This document shows positions 33,305 through 44,237 of a DNA stretch of 64,000 nucleotides, piece by piece. Each line of letters begins with the position of its first letter. The stretch's first letter is position 1. The notes beneath the pieces are model-generated. The model made no database searches. It saw only the letters and a list, made by a program, of their open reading frames with translations, and was not told the origin of the DNA. Source of the stretch: Deroplatys truncata (Eukaryota; Arthropoda; Insecta; Mantodea; Mantidae); NCBI GenBank assembly GCA_030765065.1, contig CM060975.1, forward strand, positions 259,851,816 through 259,915,815, read 5' to 3'. Made by a program: the position numbers and the translations under genes.

Positions 33305-33800
33305 GAATGTTTCAAAAAAAAATAATTCTATGTAAAATTGTATGCTAAAACTGTATGTTTTAATGATCTCTACATTTTTTTCTGAAGTAAGGTTTTTCCC
33401 TACCTCTTATGGTTTTCTAGCTATATAAAAATATTTAAAATTCAGTCTGAAGGAACTTCACAGGGCATTGTCAGAAAAATTAGGATTTAAATTATTCTTC
33501 ATGTCAGACATATGGTATTTTAATCAAAATCGTTAACAGCCGTTTTTATGAAAATAAAAAAAGAGTACCGAAAGGGTAGTTTGAGGCGGGAGTTTTCTGG
33601 AAATCTTTATGTTGTTGGAAGATGTTAAACTTAGGTACCACCTTTGATGTTCACCTGACACACACGAGCGCGCGCGCGCGGTTATTTGTACAAAAATGCC
33701 TTTTTTGGGGGGGATTTCAAGGGGACAAGAAATATGTATGTTCGGTGAAATTTTTATGGAATACTGTACTTCCTCTATCAACCATAGAGAAGATAAACAC
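33305..33800 (-). repeat. REA repeat, 5' half, with expanded microsatellite at its 5' boundary
   Basis: GATCTCTACATTTTTTTCTG, GGTATTTTAATCAAAATCGT and GGGTAGTTTGAGGCGGGAG identify the family. It ends at CTTCCTCTATCAACCATAGA and is followed by the GT tract at 33813. An internal GCGCGCGCGCG run lies at 33667-33680. Confidence 0.8.
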
Positions 33801-33809
33801 TTGCAATGG

Positions 33810-33812
<3 letters not shown>

Positions 33813-33901
<89 letters not shown>
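33813..33901. repeat. (GT)44 microsatellite
   Basis: Perfect GT repeats. All frames over it are spurious. Confidence 0.98.
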
Positions 33902-34870
33902 GCACGCGCTGGCGCACCTGTGCATCTGCTATTTGACATACACGTTAGAGCAGTACTTTTATTTCTGTATTATTTCTCCAAGACGTGCTGAAACTGTTCT
34001 CGAGTTTCGATTCTTTAACAGAGATATCCAAGTAAAGGAGAAGTGTTTGTTTAGTAAGAGTTATGACAATACATTCCAAACGTCGCTAAGAGGACCTCAG
34101 TTTTGTGAAAGTTAGAACCAACATGTTTCGCGTCTGCTGCTTGAACAAAACTTATGATTTAGGAAAGATGCTAGAAGTTTTAGGTGGAATCGGATTGGGC
34201 TGCAGCTCAAGTTTGCGGACCGTTAAGGGGGTCACAACTGCGGGCGACAGGATTACGAGTTACTTCCTGCGAAGAAAGAAAGTACAAAACTTCTTTGTCG
34301 TAATGGTTTTGTTTGACCCTCGACAGGATTGTGTTTGTAATCCCGTTGGCAGCCTGTGCGACTCAGTTGGGATTATGTGCGAGGTGATTACAAACTTCCG
34401 CCATTGTTACGGCTTCGAAATTGGGTAAGTCATGCCAGTTTGGGTAAATGTATGGATCGGCAAGCAACCACATCTGCTTAGAAGCAACATTTTCTTAAGA
34501 GGAAAAAGTGCGGGAGTCACTTGTAGATCTGTTGAAAATTATTGTTAGGGTACATATTTCAAGGAAAAAACATCCAAACTAAATTTAATATTACGGAGTA
34601 GGAAAATTCGAAAGAGCAATACGTTATAAATATGCAGTATCTTAATTGAACGTGTTGTACTCTGCGCATTAGAAGTATGAACATTATCAGTGGAAGAAAA
34701 GAGGCGCTGAATAGCATTAGAAATGGATTGTCTAAACGCTCTGCTAGGATTTCTCATTTATGAGGGCGAAGTTGAAAATTTTTAGAATGCCATGGAATAG
34801 ACAGGCTATTTCCAGGAAGGAACAGGCCTCAGCAGTCCTGCCAAGTGACAGGTAGAAATATTTAAATAGC
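33902..34870. other. No recognised gene; one unexplained open frame
   Basis: The plus frame 34105-34428 (107 codons) has balanced composition and several Cys residues but no motif that I recognise. No promoter or splice signal supports it. Confidence 0.3.
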
Positions 34871-34879
34871 GCAAATTTC

Positions 34880-35138
34880 ACCGTCCTGTCGTAGCATACC
34901 AACTACCGTCGCCTGGTCCTACAACCCTGAAGCAAATGAAGTGAAACAGGTGAAAGGAAATGATAGATGGGAAATTCGTGACTAATAGAATAACCACTCC
35001 AGCATTTGTCTACTGACCCGGGGAAACCACCAAAAAAAAAAAAACCCATGGTCAGAGTGACCGTCCTGACGGGAATCGAACCCGGGACCTCCAGAATGCG
35101 AGAAGCACACATGACTGTAGAGTTATCTCGCCCTCTTG
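34880..35138 (-). mobile_element. tRNA-derived SINE (SINE-B head and 5' body), truncated
   Basis: On the minus strand the B box reads GGTTCGATTCCCG (complement at about 35072-35084). It is followed by CACTCTGACCATGGG, an A/T homopolymer (the plus strand has a run of A at 35030-35045), then CCCCGGGTCAGTAGACAAAT. The long-body 3' part with CCCGGTGTCT is missing. Confidence 0.7.
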
Positions 35139-35169
35139 TTTTTGGAAAACACAAAAAAGTGTATTAAAG

Positions 35170-35430
35170 CTTTTTACTCAAAGGTTGTTTGTGTGGGAGA
35201 ATTCCTAAAAAAAATCCTCGCCTTGCTTCCTTAACAGGCGCCTGCATTAAGTATGACATTTGGTATTTATTCGAATCTTCGTTTTGTAGTTATACTTTTC
35301 ACAGAAAACTACATAGGTATTTAAAAAAACAAAATTTTATGGATTCAGGTGAATTAAAATGGATATTACTAGTGAAATCTAGTTATAGGATTTTTGGGTT
35401 AAATATTGTACTTCCTATACCTTTCAAGTA
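35170..35430 (-). repeat. REA repeat, 5' fragment
   Basis: ATGACATTTGGTATTTATTC, CGTTTTGTAGTTATACTTTT and GTGAAATCTAGTTATAGGAT lead to CTTCCTATACC, the family's 5' part in reverse. Confidence 0.7.
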
Positions 35431-35588
35431 AGCCTTACAGAAAATAGAGAGAAAATATACCAAGTGGCCTACACAAGTCATCCTTAGTTGGAGCTAGTTT
35501 ATACTAGTGCGGGTGACAAAAGGTTGCCTATGCAGAACCACAAAGGGGACTACGTACGACAGAGAGGAGACCGCTAAATGAAAGACTT

Positions 35589-36282
35589 TGAGGCAGTATG
35601 TTTAAACTTGAATAATTTCAATTAAATTATATAACATGTAAATTCAATAACAGCCCGCCTTGAAGCAATATGTATGTAATAATTTGTAAAAATGTATGTA
35701 ACAGTCATTGCATATACTTATATTATTGTAAACATGTTCAATAATGTTGTGTAAATGCATTACGTAATTTAATAATGTAAGAGCTGTGAGAATAGTAAGT
35801 TTAAAGCTGCTAACAATGAGGTAACAATGAGGTAACCTTGAGGCAATAATGAGTTTGAGAGTTTAAATGCTACTAGTCATGATTAGAGCAACGATAATGT
35901 AAATTTTGTAACCGTTTAAAAATAGCCAATCAACAGCCAGAAAAAGCTTTAGTAAAATGCAGGTATTCTATTGGACTAGGATTAGCCAATCAGAGACTTG
36001 AAATACAAAAGTTTACGGGTTTGGACGGTTGAAATATGTTCAGTTGCCTGCAGACCTTGGTAGTAACCGGATGTAAGATGTGTTCTCTAAAAAGTATTAC
36101 GTATTCGTGTGAAACGAAAGTTATGTATACGCGTTAACAAAGTGCAAGAATTAATTCAAAGAATCTCACAGCTTTTTATATCAGTGTAGTGCTATTTAAT
36201 TTGCGTCAAGGATTAATAAAAAGAAGTGTATTAAAACTTAAAACCTTTGTAAGCCTACATTCTTGTTGCACCACGCCCTGTA
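35589..36282 (+). mobile_element. LTR-like repeat with three CCAAT boxes, copy 1
   Basis: Starts TGAGGCAGTATGTTTAAAC and ends near CACCACGCCCTG. It includes ACAGCCCGCCTTGAAGCAAT, AGCCAATCAACAGCC (35924), the inverted box CTATTGGACTAGG (35968) and AGCCAATCAG (35984), with AATAAA at 36215-36220. A second copy lies inverted at 56142-56831. No coding frame. Promoter and poly(A) elements suggest a solo LTR, but no target duplication is visible. Confidence 0.6.
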
Positions 36283-36586
36283 TAAGAGATACATGACTCT
36301 AAAACAATACTGACGCAGCCGAGGCAAACATAAACATAAATAATATCTATAGAAGCAGTTTAAAAACAAAGTTAATATATTTTTTTTAAACTTGGAGCGT
36401 AACAACAAAAATACATCTTCAAATCGGCTTCTCATACGTAACAGCATATTACGTAACAAACAATCTTCTTCAAAATTGACGTCCATATGTGGAGCTAAAT
36501 AAACAAACTCCTTAAACAACTCTAACGTAAAGACAATAACTACTTCAACTTATGCTTAAAAACGAATACTTTAACTGCTATTGCTG

Positions 36587-36662
36587 GTCCCAGAGCTCAT
36601 TCGGTAGAGAAACTGCCTGTTATATGAGGCGTTCCGGGTTCGATTTCCGGCTGGGCTCCAGC
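36587..36662 (+). other. tRNA-like sequence (pseudo-tRNA or SINE head)
   Basis: CAGAGCTCATTCGGTAGAGA looks like a D-arm, TGCCTGTTATATGAGGC an anticodon arm, and CCGGGTTCGATTTCCGG a good T-arm. Acceptor pairing (GGTCCCA against CTGGGCT) is imperfect, so a functional tRNA is unlikely. Confidence 0.55.
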
Positions 36663-37785
36663 AAGTTGTCTTTAAACAAAAACATTTCACATTATGCCCA
36701 GAGTCCTGAGTTTGAATGCGAGTATCTGCGAGAGCGTTATCCGTTATTTGATAAGCAATTCGCGCATTAATAAGAATTCAGTATTGCCACTTGACGCAAA
36801 CCTGAGCACACGTGTGGACGAATTGATGTAAGGGCCTCTTAGGCCCTCGTTCTACCTGGAATGATCCATCGTTTCTTAATATTAATTCTGTACGTTAAAA
36901 AAAGACAGATACCGCGTCTGAAAATATCAGAAAACAGACTTCGAACCTCATCTGCATTTTGGTATGCCTCCGTGCAGATCGTAACCATATCTGTGTGTTC
37001 GTTATTGGTGTTACCTTTCTGTCTGAATGACCTGGCTCGAACTGCATGCACGCGACGCTTATCACTATGAAACTACCATGTAAATGTCTTGTTATTTATT
37101 ATCAAAATAACAAGTCTTATAATGCTGGAATATTAACTGCTTTCCGCAGACAGCAGCAATACTCAGTGGCCTTTCGCTTTGTACCTACACTTCCCCTTTG
37201 AACAGTGATACGGCAACTTCTTTTGCACCTATGTATGCTGGAAACATAAAACTGTAAAGGACGGCTTGTTTGGTCCACCTGGTACAAATAAAATAATGTT
37301 TGTTGCCATACTACCAAGTGAAATAAAAACGAGACGAATATACTCTTCCTGAAAGTTTAGAAGAAAGGAAAATAAATTACCACCACCACCACCACATTAT
37401 CAACAATAATACTAATACCACAACCGCCATCGTCGAACAAAAATCGGTTATGCAGCGTAAATACCACATAAGCGGAGAATTTCCTCACTGCGAGTAACGA
37501 ACTAAAGTGACAAACACTACGATGCACACCTATTAATTTGCTGTTGTTATAATTTTGCTAAAATTATTCCTGGTATAAATAATACGCATGCACTCTTTTA
37601 ATTAGTTTCATTATTTATACACGGTATGTTTCTAATATAAATGATAATTTGAACCTCTGAATATGTTTGAATTATTTATGAATCATTGGAATACAGCTGT
37701 CGATTATGAAGCAAATAATCATTTTGGATGCGTAAATTTTCTATTGTGAGCATACCTTAATATTTTAGCCATTTTTGAAGGAGCG
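36663..37785. other. No recognised feature
   Basis: AT-rich. A short (CAC) run lies at ~37381-37395. No gene seen. Confidence 0.4.
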
Positions 37786-38477
37786 GTTTGAGATTACAAT
37801 CTGATATAATACATTCACGCGACTTTTTCTATCCACTATCGTTTATTTTTGTATAGCTTTTATAAACTATTCTACTCGTTTACGTTTAATTTTTGCAGAA
37901 ATACCCTACTTATACATTTCGTTTTAGGTACAGGAGTAATACAGGGGGAAACCAAAGCGATAGTTAAAAGTTTAAAAGCGGGTCAACGTATGCTGACTTT
38001 TAAATTACATATTATTTCCATGACGTCGCGGGAAATACTGATTGTTGAATGCAGTTCAAAATGACAAAGTATTAAAAAATTCGAACCAATAAAAACTGAC
38101 CTCTCGGAAATGCTGAGACACAAAAGTTATTTGAGATACATTGTGTGTTTTAAACAGATCTACATTTTATGAGAGAACTTCACAGGCTAATCCTAGAGAA
38201 TTAAAGATATAAATTTTATTACTCATGTAGATGTCTTAAATGTATGGTATTTCAATCAAAATCGTTAGAGCCATTTTTGAGAAATAAGCAGTATCAGAAT
38301 TTTTCCATGTAAAGGGTAGTTTGGGGTGAGCGAAAATTCTTACAAATCTTCGTGTCATATCTTTGGAAGATATTGAACTGAAGTACCAACTTTGTATTTA
38401 TTATATTAATCGTTTTTGAGTTACGTTCACTAACATACACACACATACACAGACACACACACACAAACCGAGACCTT

Positions 38478-39825
38478 GGATTAGATTGGATTATGATGCG
38501 GAGAGGTTTCGACACCGATCCAGTGAATCCGGTTATTGTACCTACGCCTCACGAGGGGGCGCCCCCGGGAGGGAGTGAGGGATGGATGGGATGACGGGAG
38601 ACACCGGGCGGCCGGAACCAGGAGTGACAGCACACCATTGGCAGGGTTCCTACAGCTTCCAGATATAGACGCTTCCGCAGGCAGATAGGCAGACTGAGGA
38701 CCCCAACTCGCACTAGGTCCAACGGTCACCCCAGGCGGCGGCGGCTTTTATTCCCCGGCAACCAGCCGAAGGCTGAGAGACGGAGAAAGTGCACAGAGAA
38801 TGTTCTTTTTCCCTGCCACGCTGTACCGAAACACTATCGCTGGCACTTTCAACCTTGTGTTACACCCGCTGGATGTGACTAGGGAGCATAACTGATAGAG
38901 GAAAATGAAGAAAGGGTAGAGACAACTCTCATAATAACTGGATGTCCCATTTATTAGGGTCTACATAAAGAAAGATTGCATTAGCTTATTGATAGTCTTG
39001 AAGAGACTTTGCTGACGTCTGGAACAGACTTCCATAAGATTACAAAGCGTAATTACAGAGTGTAATTTCCCCAAGTGGGGCTTACCCTGGGAGATGCGTT
39101 GCTTACCGTGCGAGAGGTGACATCGTGCAAGGTGCCGGACCAGAGAAATGAGTGCCCCGCAACAGAGTCCTGGAGCTGTTTATATAGGTAATCTCTGCCT
39201 AAGGTGTCCCGACAATCATGCCATAAGCTTTACCAAATATGGTATACCAACACCCCAAGGCTTGAGTTGTAACAGCCAATAGCAATAGAGTATTCAAATG
39301 GTTCCAGAACATTCCTAGTGACGCATGACAGGTCAGGGTGCAGCTTGATGTTGTGCACGTACCCTCAAGGAAGCTGATGTCATGGTAAAATCCACTGGGA
39401 TTGTCATAGGAAGTGGTTACCCACGTTGTTCCTGTTACACAATAGATGCTGTTACAACCCATAAGCAAAAAAAGACTATGAAACACCAAAATTTATAATT
39501 TATGTAAAAATGTATGATTTTATAAACAGGGGCCCATAAAATAAATCTCCAAAACTTAATATACCCCTTTTCACCTCTCAACGGTACACGCGACACTTGA
39601 AATAGACCAAATGGGATGAAGGACGAATAAAATGATTAATGAAATGAAATGGGGGGACAGGAAATTTGGAGGATGAAGAAAACCACTTCAGCATTCGCCT
39701 GACTACCTGGGAAAACCCCCGATAAAACCCATGGTTCAGAGTGGGGGATCGCCGGGGATCGAACGTGAGACCACGGATCGAACGGGCCACAGACAATACC
39801 GTCTGTGTCATCCCGCACGGTCACT
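38478..39825 (-). mobile_element. SINE-B inserted in REA, itself split by a solo LTR
   Basis: The 8-bp target duplication GAGACCTT lies at 38470-38477 and 39826-39833. On the minus strand the head (about 39825 to 39720) includes GGGATGACACAGACGG and a B box near 39752. The body continues past the LTR to CCCGGTGTCTCCCGTCATC and ends with the tail AATCCAATCTAATCC. Without the LTR it is ~606 bp. Confidence 0.85.
38858..39595 (-). mobile_element. Candidate solo LTR, 738 bp
   Basis: Plus-strand ends TGTTACACCC and ACACGCGACA (TG...CA), with the 4-bp target duplication CTTG at 38854-38857 and 39596-39599. On the minus strand the order is LTR-like: start TGTCGCGTG, TATA box in ACCTATATAAACAGC (about 39175-39190), later AATAAA (about 38950-38955), end TGTAACA. 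No coding. A 4-bp duplication suggests a Ty3/gypsy-type integrase. Confidence 0.85.
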
Positions 39826-39954
39826 GAGACCTTATAAAAATGCTTTGTTTTGAACTCAGGGCACCTCAAACTATATGCTTCTGGTGAAATATGGACATGG
39901 AATCAATACTTCCCCTACCTGCTAGGTACGTGATAGAGAAAGCAAAAAATTAAT

Positions 39955-40735
39955 CCTAGCTTGTTTGATAGCGACCAATTTATGTATCATTATAGCTTTA
40001 AAATGTGTGCAGAAACGTCCGTATGCATACCACCTGAGAGACCCTATATTTGGTCTCCATTTCTCTGCACATGTCCAAGCAGAGAAAAACGTGTTTTTTG
40101 TGTCTGTAGGAACATATTCCATTTCTCATGCTGTAAGCATTTTTTCCTCCCAATTTTTGAAATTTATTTGTTCTGCTGTTATGGCATACGTGATTCCATT
40201 TGTTATTTAGGTTGTTTATCCACGATATATGTAGCTTCACTGATATATTGGCAAATCCATTTGGATAATATCCTTTCATTAGGGCAATCTGTCAGTCGGT
40301 ATGACGGAAGATATCGTGTGTTTTATAGTGGTAGCTGAATGATGTTATTCTGGGAACATTTTTTGTTGTTTCTCTCGATTTCCATATACAGGCCAGTACT
40401 AAAATACAGAACAACAGAAACAATGCTTTCTACCAATATTTATCAACATTACTCCTGCTTGTTTGAATAGATACTTTCTAATGGGCGTCAATCAACAAAG
40501 GTTATTTTACCGTTTCATTGTTTCCGAAATTACATAGGTGTTCTATTATCGAAAGAACATCAATCAGCTCATACGAGTTGCATGGGCATATAGATACGAC
40601 GGGTTTAGGAAAAGCTCAACTGTAGTTCGTTAAGATAATAATTGGTAAATTCTTGTTAAGTTGGAGGTTTCATGTAAACAATAATAGAAATGTGTTTAAA
40701 ATATTATATATTGTCAGTTTTTGTTTCTGATCTAG
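39955..40735. other. No recognised gene
   Basis: Overlapping frames in several phases at 39922-40338 are hydrophobic or Cys-rich, with no domain and no supporting signals. The rest is AT-rich. Confidence 0.35.
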
Positions 40736-40736
40736 T

Positions 40737-41860
40737 TACCTTTGTTAGGTAGAGAAAGTATTGTATTACAACCAACAATTCTGTATCAAATTTCACTGAA
40801 TACCTGTTTTGTGAGCCCCTGAATACAAAAGGAGCCATGTGTTTTAGAAAAACGGTTTCTTGCGCACTCGCGCACGTATGTCTGTGGTTATCTGTCTGTC
40901 TGTATGCGTACATGCGTGCATGTGTATATGTAGGTGTGTATCTGTGAACATCATCTACCAAACTTCGTATTTAAGTCCAGCATATTTCAAGGATGTAATG
41001 CAAAGATTTTTAGGAAATTCCCTTCATCTCACACTGCTCTTTAAGTTGAAAAATTCTCGTTGTTTGATTCCTCAAAAACGGCTCTAGCAGTTTTCATTTA
41101 AGCATCATATGCTTGAAATATAGACGGACGGGATGAAAATTTTATCTTGAAGAGCCTGTGAAGTCTTCTTCATTCTGATTGAATTTTTTATAACTTGGAA
41201 ACCCCTAGAAACTTGGGGACTCTAAATTACTGCACGAAAAATGTAGAACTATTAAAACAACGAGCGAGATGGCTCAGGCACCCAGGTCTGTGACCCCCTT
41301 CCGGGAGGTCCAGGGTTCGATCTCCGGCTACTGCCCACTCTGAACCCTGTTTTTTCGGAATTTTCCCTGGTCGTCAGGCGAATGCTGGAGTGGTTTCTTT
41401 CACCCCGTTTAATTCAGGGTTGGAAGTTCGACGATGGATTTCGGTGCAGCGTGGCAGGGAAAAATGATGCTCTCTGCGAACTTTTTCCGTCCCTCGGCCT
41501 TCTCCTGGTTGCGGGGTATAAAGACCGCCCCCGGAGAGGAGCTCTGGACCCTATGTGGGCCGTGGTCCCCGGTCTACCTATCCGACTGCCGGGGCGTGTA
41601 TATTTGGAAACTATTTTTGTGTCATTGCTGTGCCGTGACTCCTGGTTCTGGCTGCCCGGTGTCTCCCTTCATCTCATTGCTTCCACCCGGATATTGTACG
41701 AGGGGGCGTCGGTAGAATATCGCAATTCCTGGATCGATGCCGAATCCCCTTCGCTTTGGAATTCTAGTACTTATCCTAACCCATTAAAATATTCAATTTA
41801 TGTCAACCTTTTTCTTGGTGTTAATCGTTTTCAAAATATTCTATGTTGAATGCCTACATT
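40737..41860 (+). repeat. REA repeat, split by a SINE-B
   Basis: The 5' part (40737-41260) has GGTAGAGAAAGTATTGTATT, CTACCAAACTTCGTATTTAA and GAAAAATGTAGAACT. After the SINE it resumes ATTCAATTTATGTCAACC, TCTTGGTGTTAATCGTTTTC, then fades by ~41860. Confidence 0.75.
41261..41782 (+). mobile_element. SINE-B, 522 bp
   Basis: Flanked by ATTAAAACA (41251-41259) and ATTAAAATA (41783-41791). The head is CGAGCGAGATGGCTCAGGC with B box GGGTTCGATCTCC. The body is CCCTGGTCGTCAGGCGAATG, GACTCCTGGTTCTGGCTGCC, CGGTGTCTCCC, and the tail degenerates to ACTTATCCTAACCC. The 155-codon frame at 41382-41849 is SINE sequence. Confidence 0.85.
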
Positions 41861-42049
41861 TACAAAAATTAAGTGTCTTGTGACGGAACATGTTTGGAAG
41901 CCTTATAAAGCCTTGAAGAACAGAAAGACAGGATTTTAAAATACATTGTGCAGTTCCAACCATAATGTTACATGATTTATTTCAGATAGATTTCGCTTAC
42001 TGGTAGAAATACTTTCTTTTGTTGAGACATCCTGTGTCGCATTTTCTGT

Positions 42050-42360
42050 CTGAAATTCGTAACAAGGTTCCTCTGTGTGCATGTATGCCTTCTGTTTGCG
42101 AAAATCACAAATGAAATTCGAAAAGCTGGATAAATACTACATTTTATGTTTCAGTCATTTAAGGATGCAAGGCGAAACTTTTCAAGGAATTCTGGCCATA
42201 CAATTGTTTAGTGGGACCTTTTCGTTATTTTTTATTTTCTCAAAAATGACTAAAGTTTTCTGTAAAAATGTGAGACGATTTTCATTTTGAACTAAAAATA
42301 AAGCATATTTGGTGAATTTTCTATAAGCAGCCCCTTAAAGTATTCCGAAATATTCACTAA
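42050..42360 (+). repeat. REA repeat, divergent fragment
   Basis: GCATGTATGCCTTCTGTTTG, GCTGGATAAATACTACATTT, AAGGATGCAAGGCGAAAC and TTTTATTTTCTCAAAAATGA follow the REA order, without recognisable ends. Confidence 0.45.
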
Positions 42361-42469
42361 TATGTATTTATTTTTCCAGGTTGACGTTTGCTTTGATACA
42401 CCATGTGTGAAATTTATTTGAAAATAAGCAGTTTATTTTATTACCACATTGGCTCTTAACAAACAAAGG

Positions 42470-43420
42470 TTCACCGTGTGATGGTTGAAACCGTAATTAT
42501 TGACGGGCAGATATAAATAATTAAATAAAAATAACAGCATGATAGAAAAATAATTACAATAAATAACTTCCTTATATTAAATCAATGTAAACTGTAATAA
42601 GCTTCAGTTGAAGGATTTGTCCGGAAAAGGGGTCATTAGCGAGCCATGTAAGAAAGTCACATAGCAGCCGAATAGAGAACACATTAGTTTAAAGTTTTCG
42701 GGAATCCAGTTTAGAGTTAAATTCAGTATGTTTGCAGGCACGTAGGAAAATTCTGTAAATTAGAGAGGTAAATCAATTCTGAGAAAAGTGAAAGGCTCAG
42801 TTAGCAACAAAGTATGAGACACATATGAAGAGGGTTTGATATTGGTCCGGGCAATACGTAAAGTTGGAAGGGGGAATAATATGTAGGTGCAGCTAAAAGT
42901 AATAAAGGCGTGGAATTTTAGATCAGAGGGTTACTCACTCTGGTACCGGCAATGCTACTTACATTCTTCGTGCACATAGTTGTGCATTTATTTATTACTC
43001 CGATACCGTCTTCGGTACGTACTATTCATGCGATATTTTAAGCGCCTAGTGACGCGCTTGTGTGAGTAAGATTTCGCGGTAATTGCGACTCACGGCAAGG
43101 TACGCTTCTGGTTTCTTTTATTGCAGAATTAGTTATTTTAAACCGTAAAATTGATGCTGCAGAAGTTAGCAGGAATACTAATTCAGTTATTGCAATTTCT
43201 AGTGCTACAATTCAGAGTAAATTTCATTCTTTATCGTCAAACGGTCGGCAAGTCACTTCAGTAACCGAAATATTAGTTCACATTAAATTTATCAGTCAAT
43301 TTAAACTGATGTTGTCCTTTAATAATACGCCCAAGCATACCTTGAGGGAAAGTACCGTAGTTCTACCAGTAGAATCAACAGCAGATATTGGAGTCTACGA
43401 GACAAGGTGGTCACTACATA
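42470..43420 (+). repeat. Long promoter-bearing repeat, copy 1
   Basis: Shares an ordered series of phrases with 60290-61110: TTGTCCGGARAAR-GGTCATTA, GATATTGGTCCGGGC, ATTCTRTAAATTAGARA, CTAAATCAGAG-type and, towards the end, AGCATACC/GCATGCCCTGA. It contains an inverted CCAAT box (42841) and lies just upstream of a possible exon. Confidence 0.6.
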
Positions 43421-43536
43421 CGTTATCACAGTATATACTGTTTCCGTATCCTGAAAACAAACAAGATCCTTGTTGCTTAACTTGGAACTATTTAGAGGGA
43501 TATTTAGCCTCAACTGGATGCAATGATGAGATTTAA
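43126..43536 (+). CDS. Possible 3'-terminal exon of an unknown ORF
   Basis: The frame is open from 43066 to the TAA at 43534. Right before 43126 stands GTTTCTTTTATTGCAG, a textbook 3' splice site. If spliced there, 136 residues follow, starting ELVILNRKIDAAEVSRNTNS and ending YLASTGCNDEI. The first ATG inside is at 43309. No domain is recognised. The upstream and overlapping DNA is a dispersed repeat with a degenerate relative at 61 kb lacking this open frame, so it is more likely mobile-element coding than a host exon. Low confidence. Confidence 0.25.
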   Translation, partial: ELVILNRKIDAAEVSRNTNSVIAISSATIQSKFHSLSSNGRQVTSVTEILVHIKFISQFKLMLSFNNTPKHTLRESTVVLPVESTADIGVYETRWSLHTLSQYILFPYPENKQDPCCLTWNYLEGYLASTGCNDEI

Positions 43537-43698
43537 GTGTGAGCAGTGTATAGAAACCGTGGAAGTGTTTGACAGTGGCGGGTTAACAGAGCAGTGCGAA
43601 GTCTGGATGGCGGTGTGTCGGGTAGGAATGCTCTGTTGCCGGGTTATGCGAGTCGCGACTTCTTTTTGTCGCAATGTAGGTAAACATGAATATATATA

Positions 43699-44237
43699 GG
43701 GTAGTTAAATTATATTCGAACCCACTCGCGGTCTCTCTCTACTGCGCGAGATAGCTGGTAGTCGACGGGGAAATTACGCCGGCAGAGGCGGACTAAAATC
43801 CTTACCTTATAATAGATGCTCGAAATGTTGACCTGCTCTAAAACAGGCAGCATATCTCGTGTAAATATTCTCACTCACTCTGCTAAGCTTAGCAGTAGGA
43901 ATTCTTTTGATTTCTTGCACAATGTTTTCTCTAAGTTCCTGTAGTGTGCGAGGATTGGAACGATACACTTTGTCTTTTAAAGAACCCCATAAATGAAAAT
44001 CACAACTTGTTAGGTCAGGATTACGAGGGGGCCACAAATCAGCACAAATTATTCTGTCATCAAACACCTCTCTTATTGCATGCATGCCTGTTTGAGAGCA
44101 GAAGGTCAACATTTCCAGCATCTATTATTAGGTAAGGATTTTAGTCCGCCTCTGCCGGCGTAATTTCCCCGGCGACTGCCGGCAGTCTCGCGCAGTAGAG
44201 AGAGGCCGCGAGTGGGTTCAATATAATTTAACTACCC
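43699..44237 (-). mobile_element. Deletion-derived Tc1/mariner element with ~150-bp inverted repeats
   Basis: Ends GGGTAGTTAAATTATA and its complement at 44222-44237. The left flank is TA (43697-43698); the right flank has mutated to CA. The arms match for about 150 bp, through GCCGGCAGAGGCGGACTAAA, TAATAGATGCT and AAATGTTGACC to TCTAAAACAGGCA. Only the C-terminal transposase part is left between them. Confidence 0.85.
43807..44121 (-). pseudogene. Transposase C-terminal fragment of the 43.7-kb element
   Basis: A 104-codon frame, intact but lacking the N-terminal and central domains. LWPPRNPDLTSCDFHLWGSL carries the third catalytic Asp (PDLTSCDF). It is followed by LKDKVYRSNPRTLQELRENI and ends AGQHFEHLL, the usual ending of this insect family. 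Its first codons (MLEMLTF) come from the right inverted repeat and its last from the left, so the deletion joined inverted-repeat DNA directly to the C-terminal domain. Not functional alone. Confidence 0.85.

Larger units (their letters stand above)
37790..39950 (-). repeat. REA repeat, split by a SINE
   Basis: The part at 37790-38477 runs from the 3' terminus (ACAATCTGATATAATACATT) through ATGGTATTTCAATCAAAATC to ACACACACAAACC. The remaining 5' end (39834-39950) resumes ATAAAAATGCTTTGTTTTG and finishes CTTCCCCTACCTGCTAGGTA then AGAGAAAGCAAAA. Confidence 0.88.

Noticed and set aside
34105..34428. 107-codon plus frame with several Cys
   Set aside because: No domain, promoter or splice support; length is compatible with chance. 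Left unannotated as a gene.
36587..36662. Functional tRNA gene
   Set aside because: Good T-arm and D-arm, but the acceptor stem mismatches and the anticodon loop is eight bases.
39961..40338. 125-codon Cys-rich plus frame with antisense partners
   Set aside because: Frames are open in several phases and both strands, as expected by chance; no motif.
41382..41849. 155-codon plus-strand frame, GC-rich and protein-like
   Set aside because: It coincides with SINE-B; the same sequence occurs at 38.5 and 45.2 kb as a non-coding repeat.
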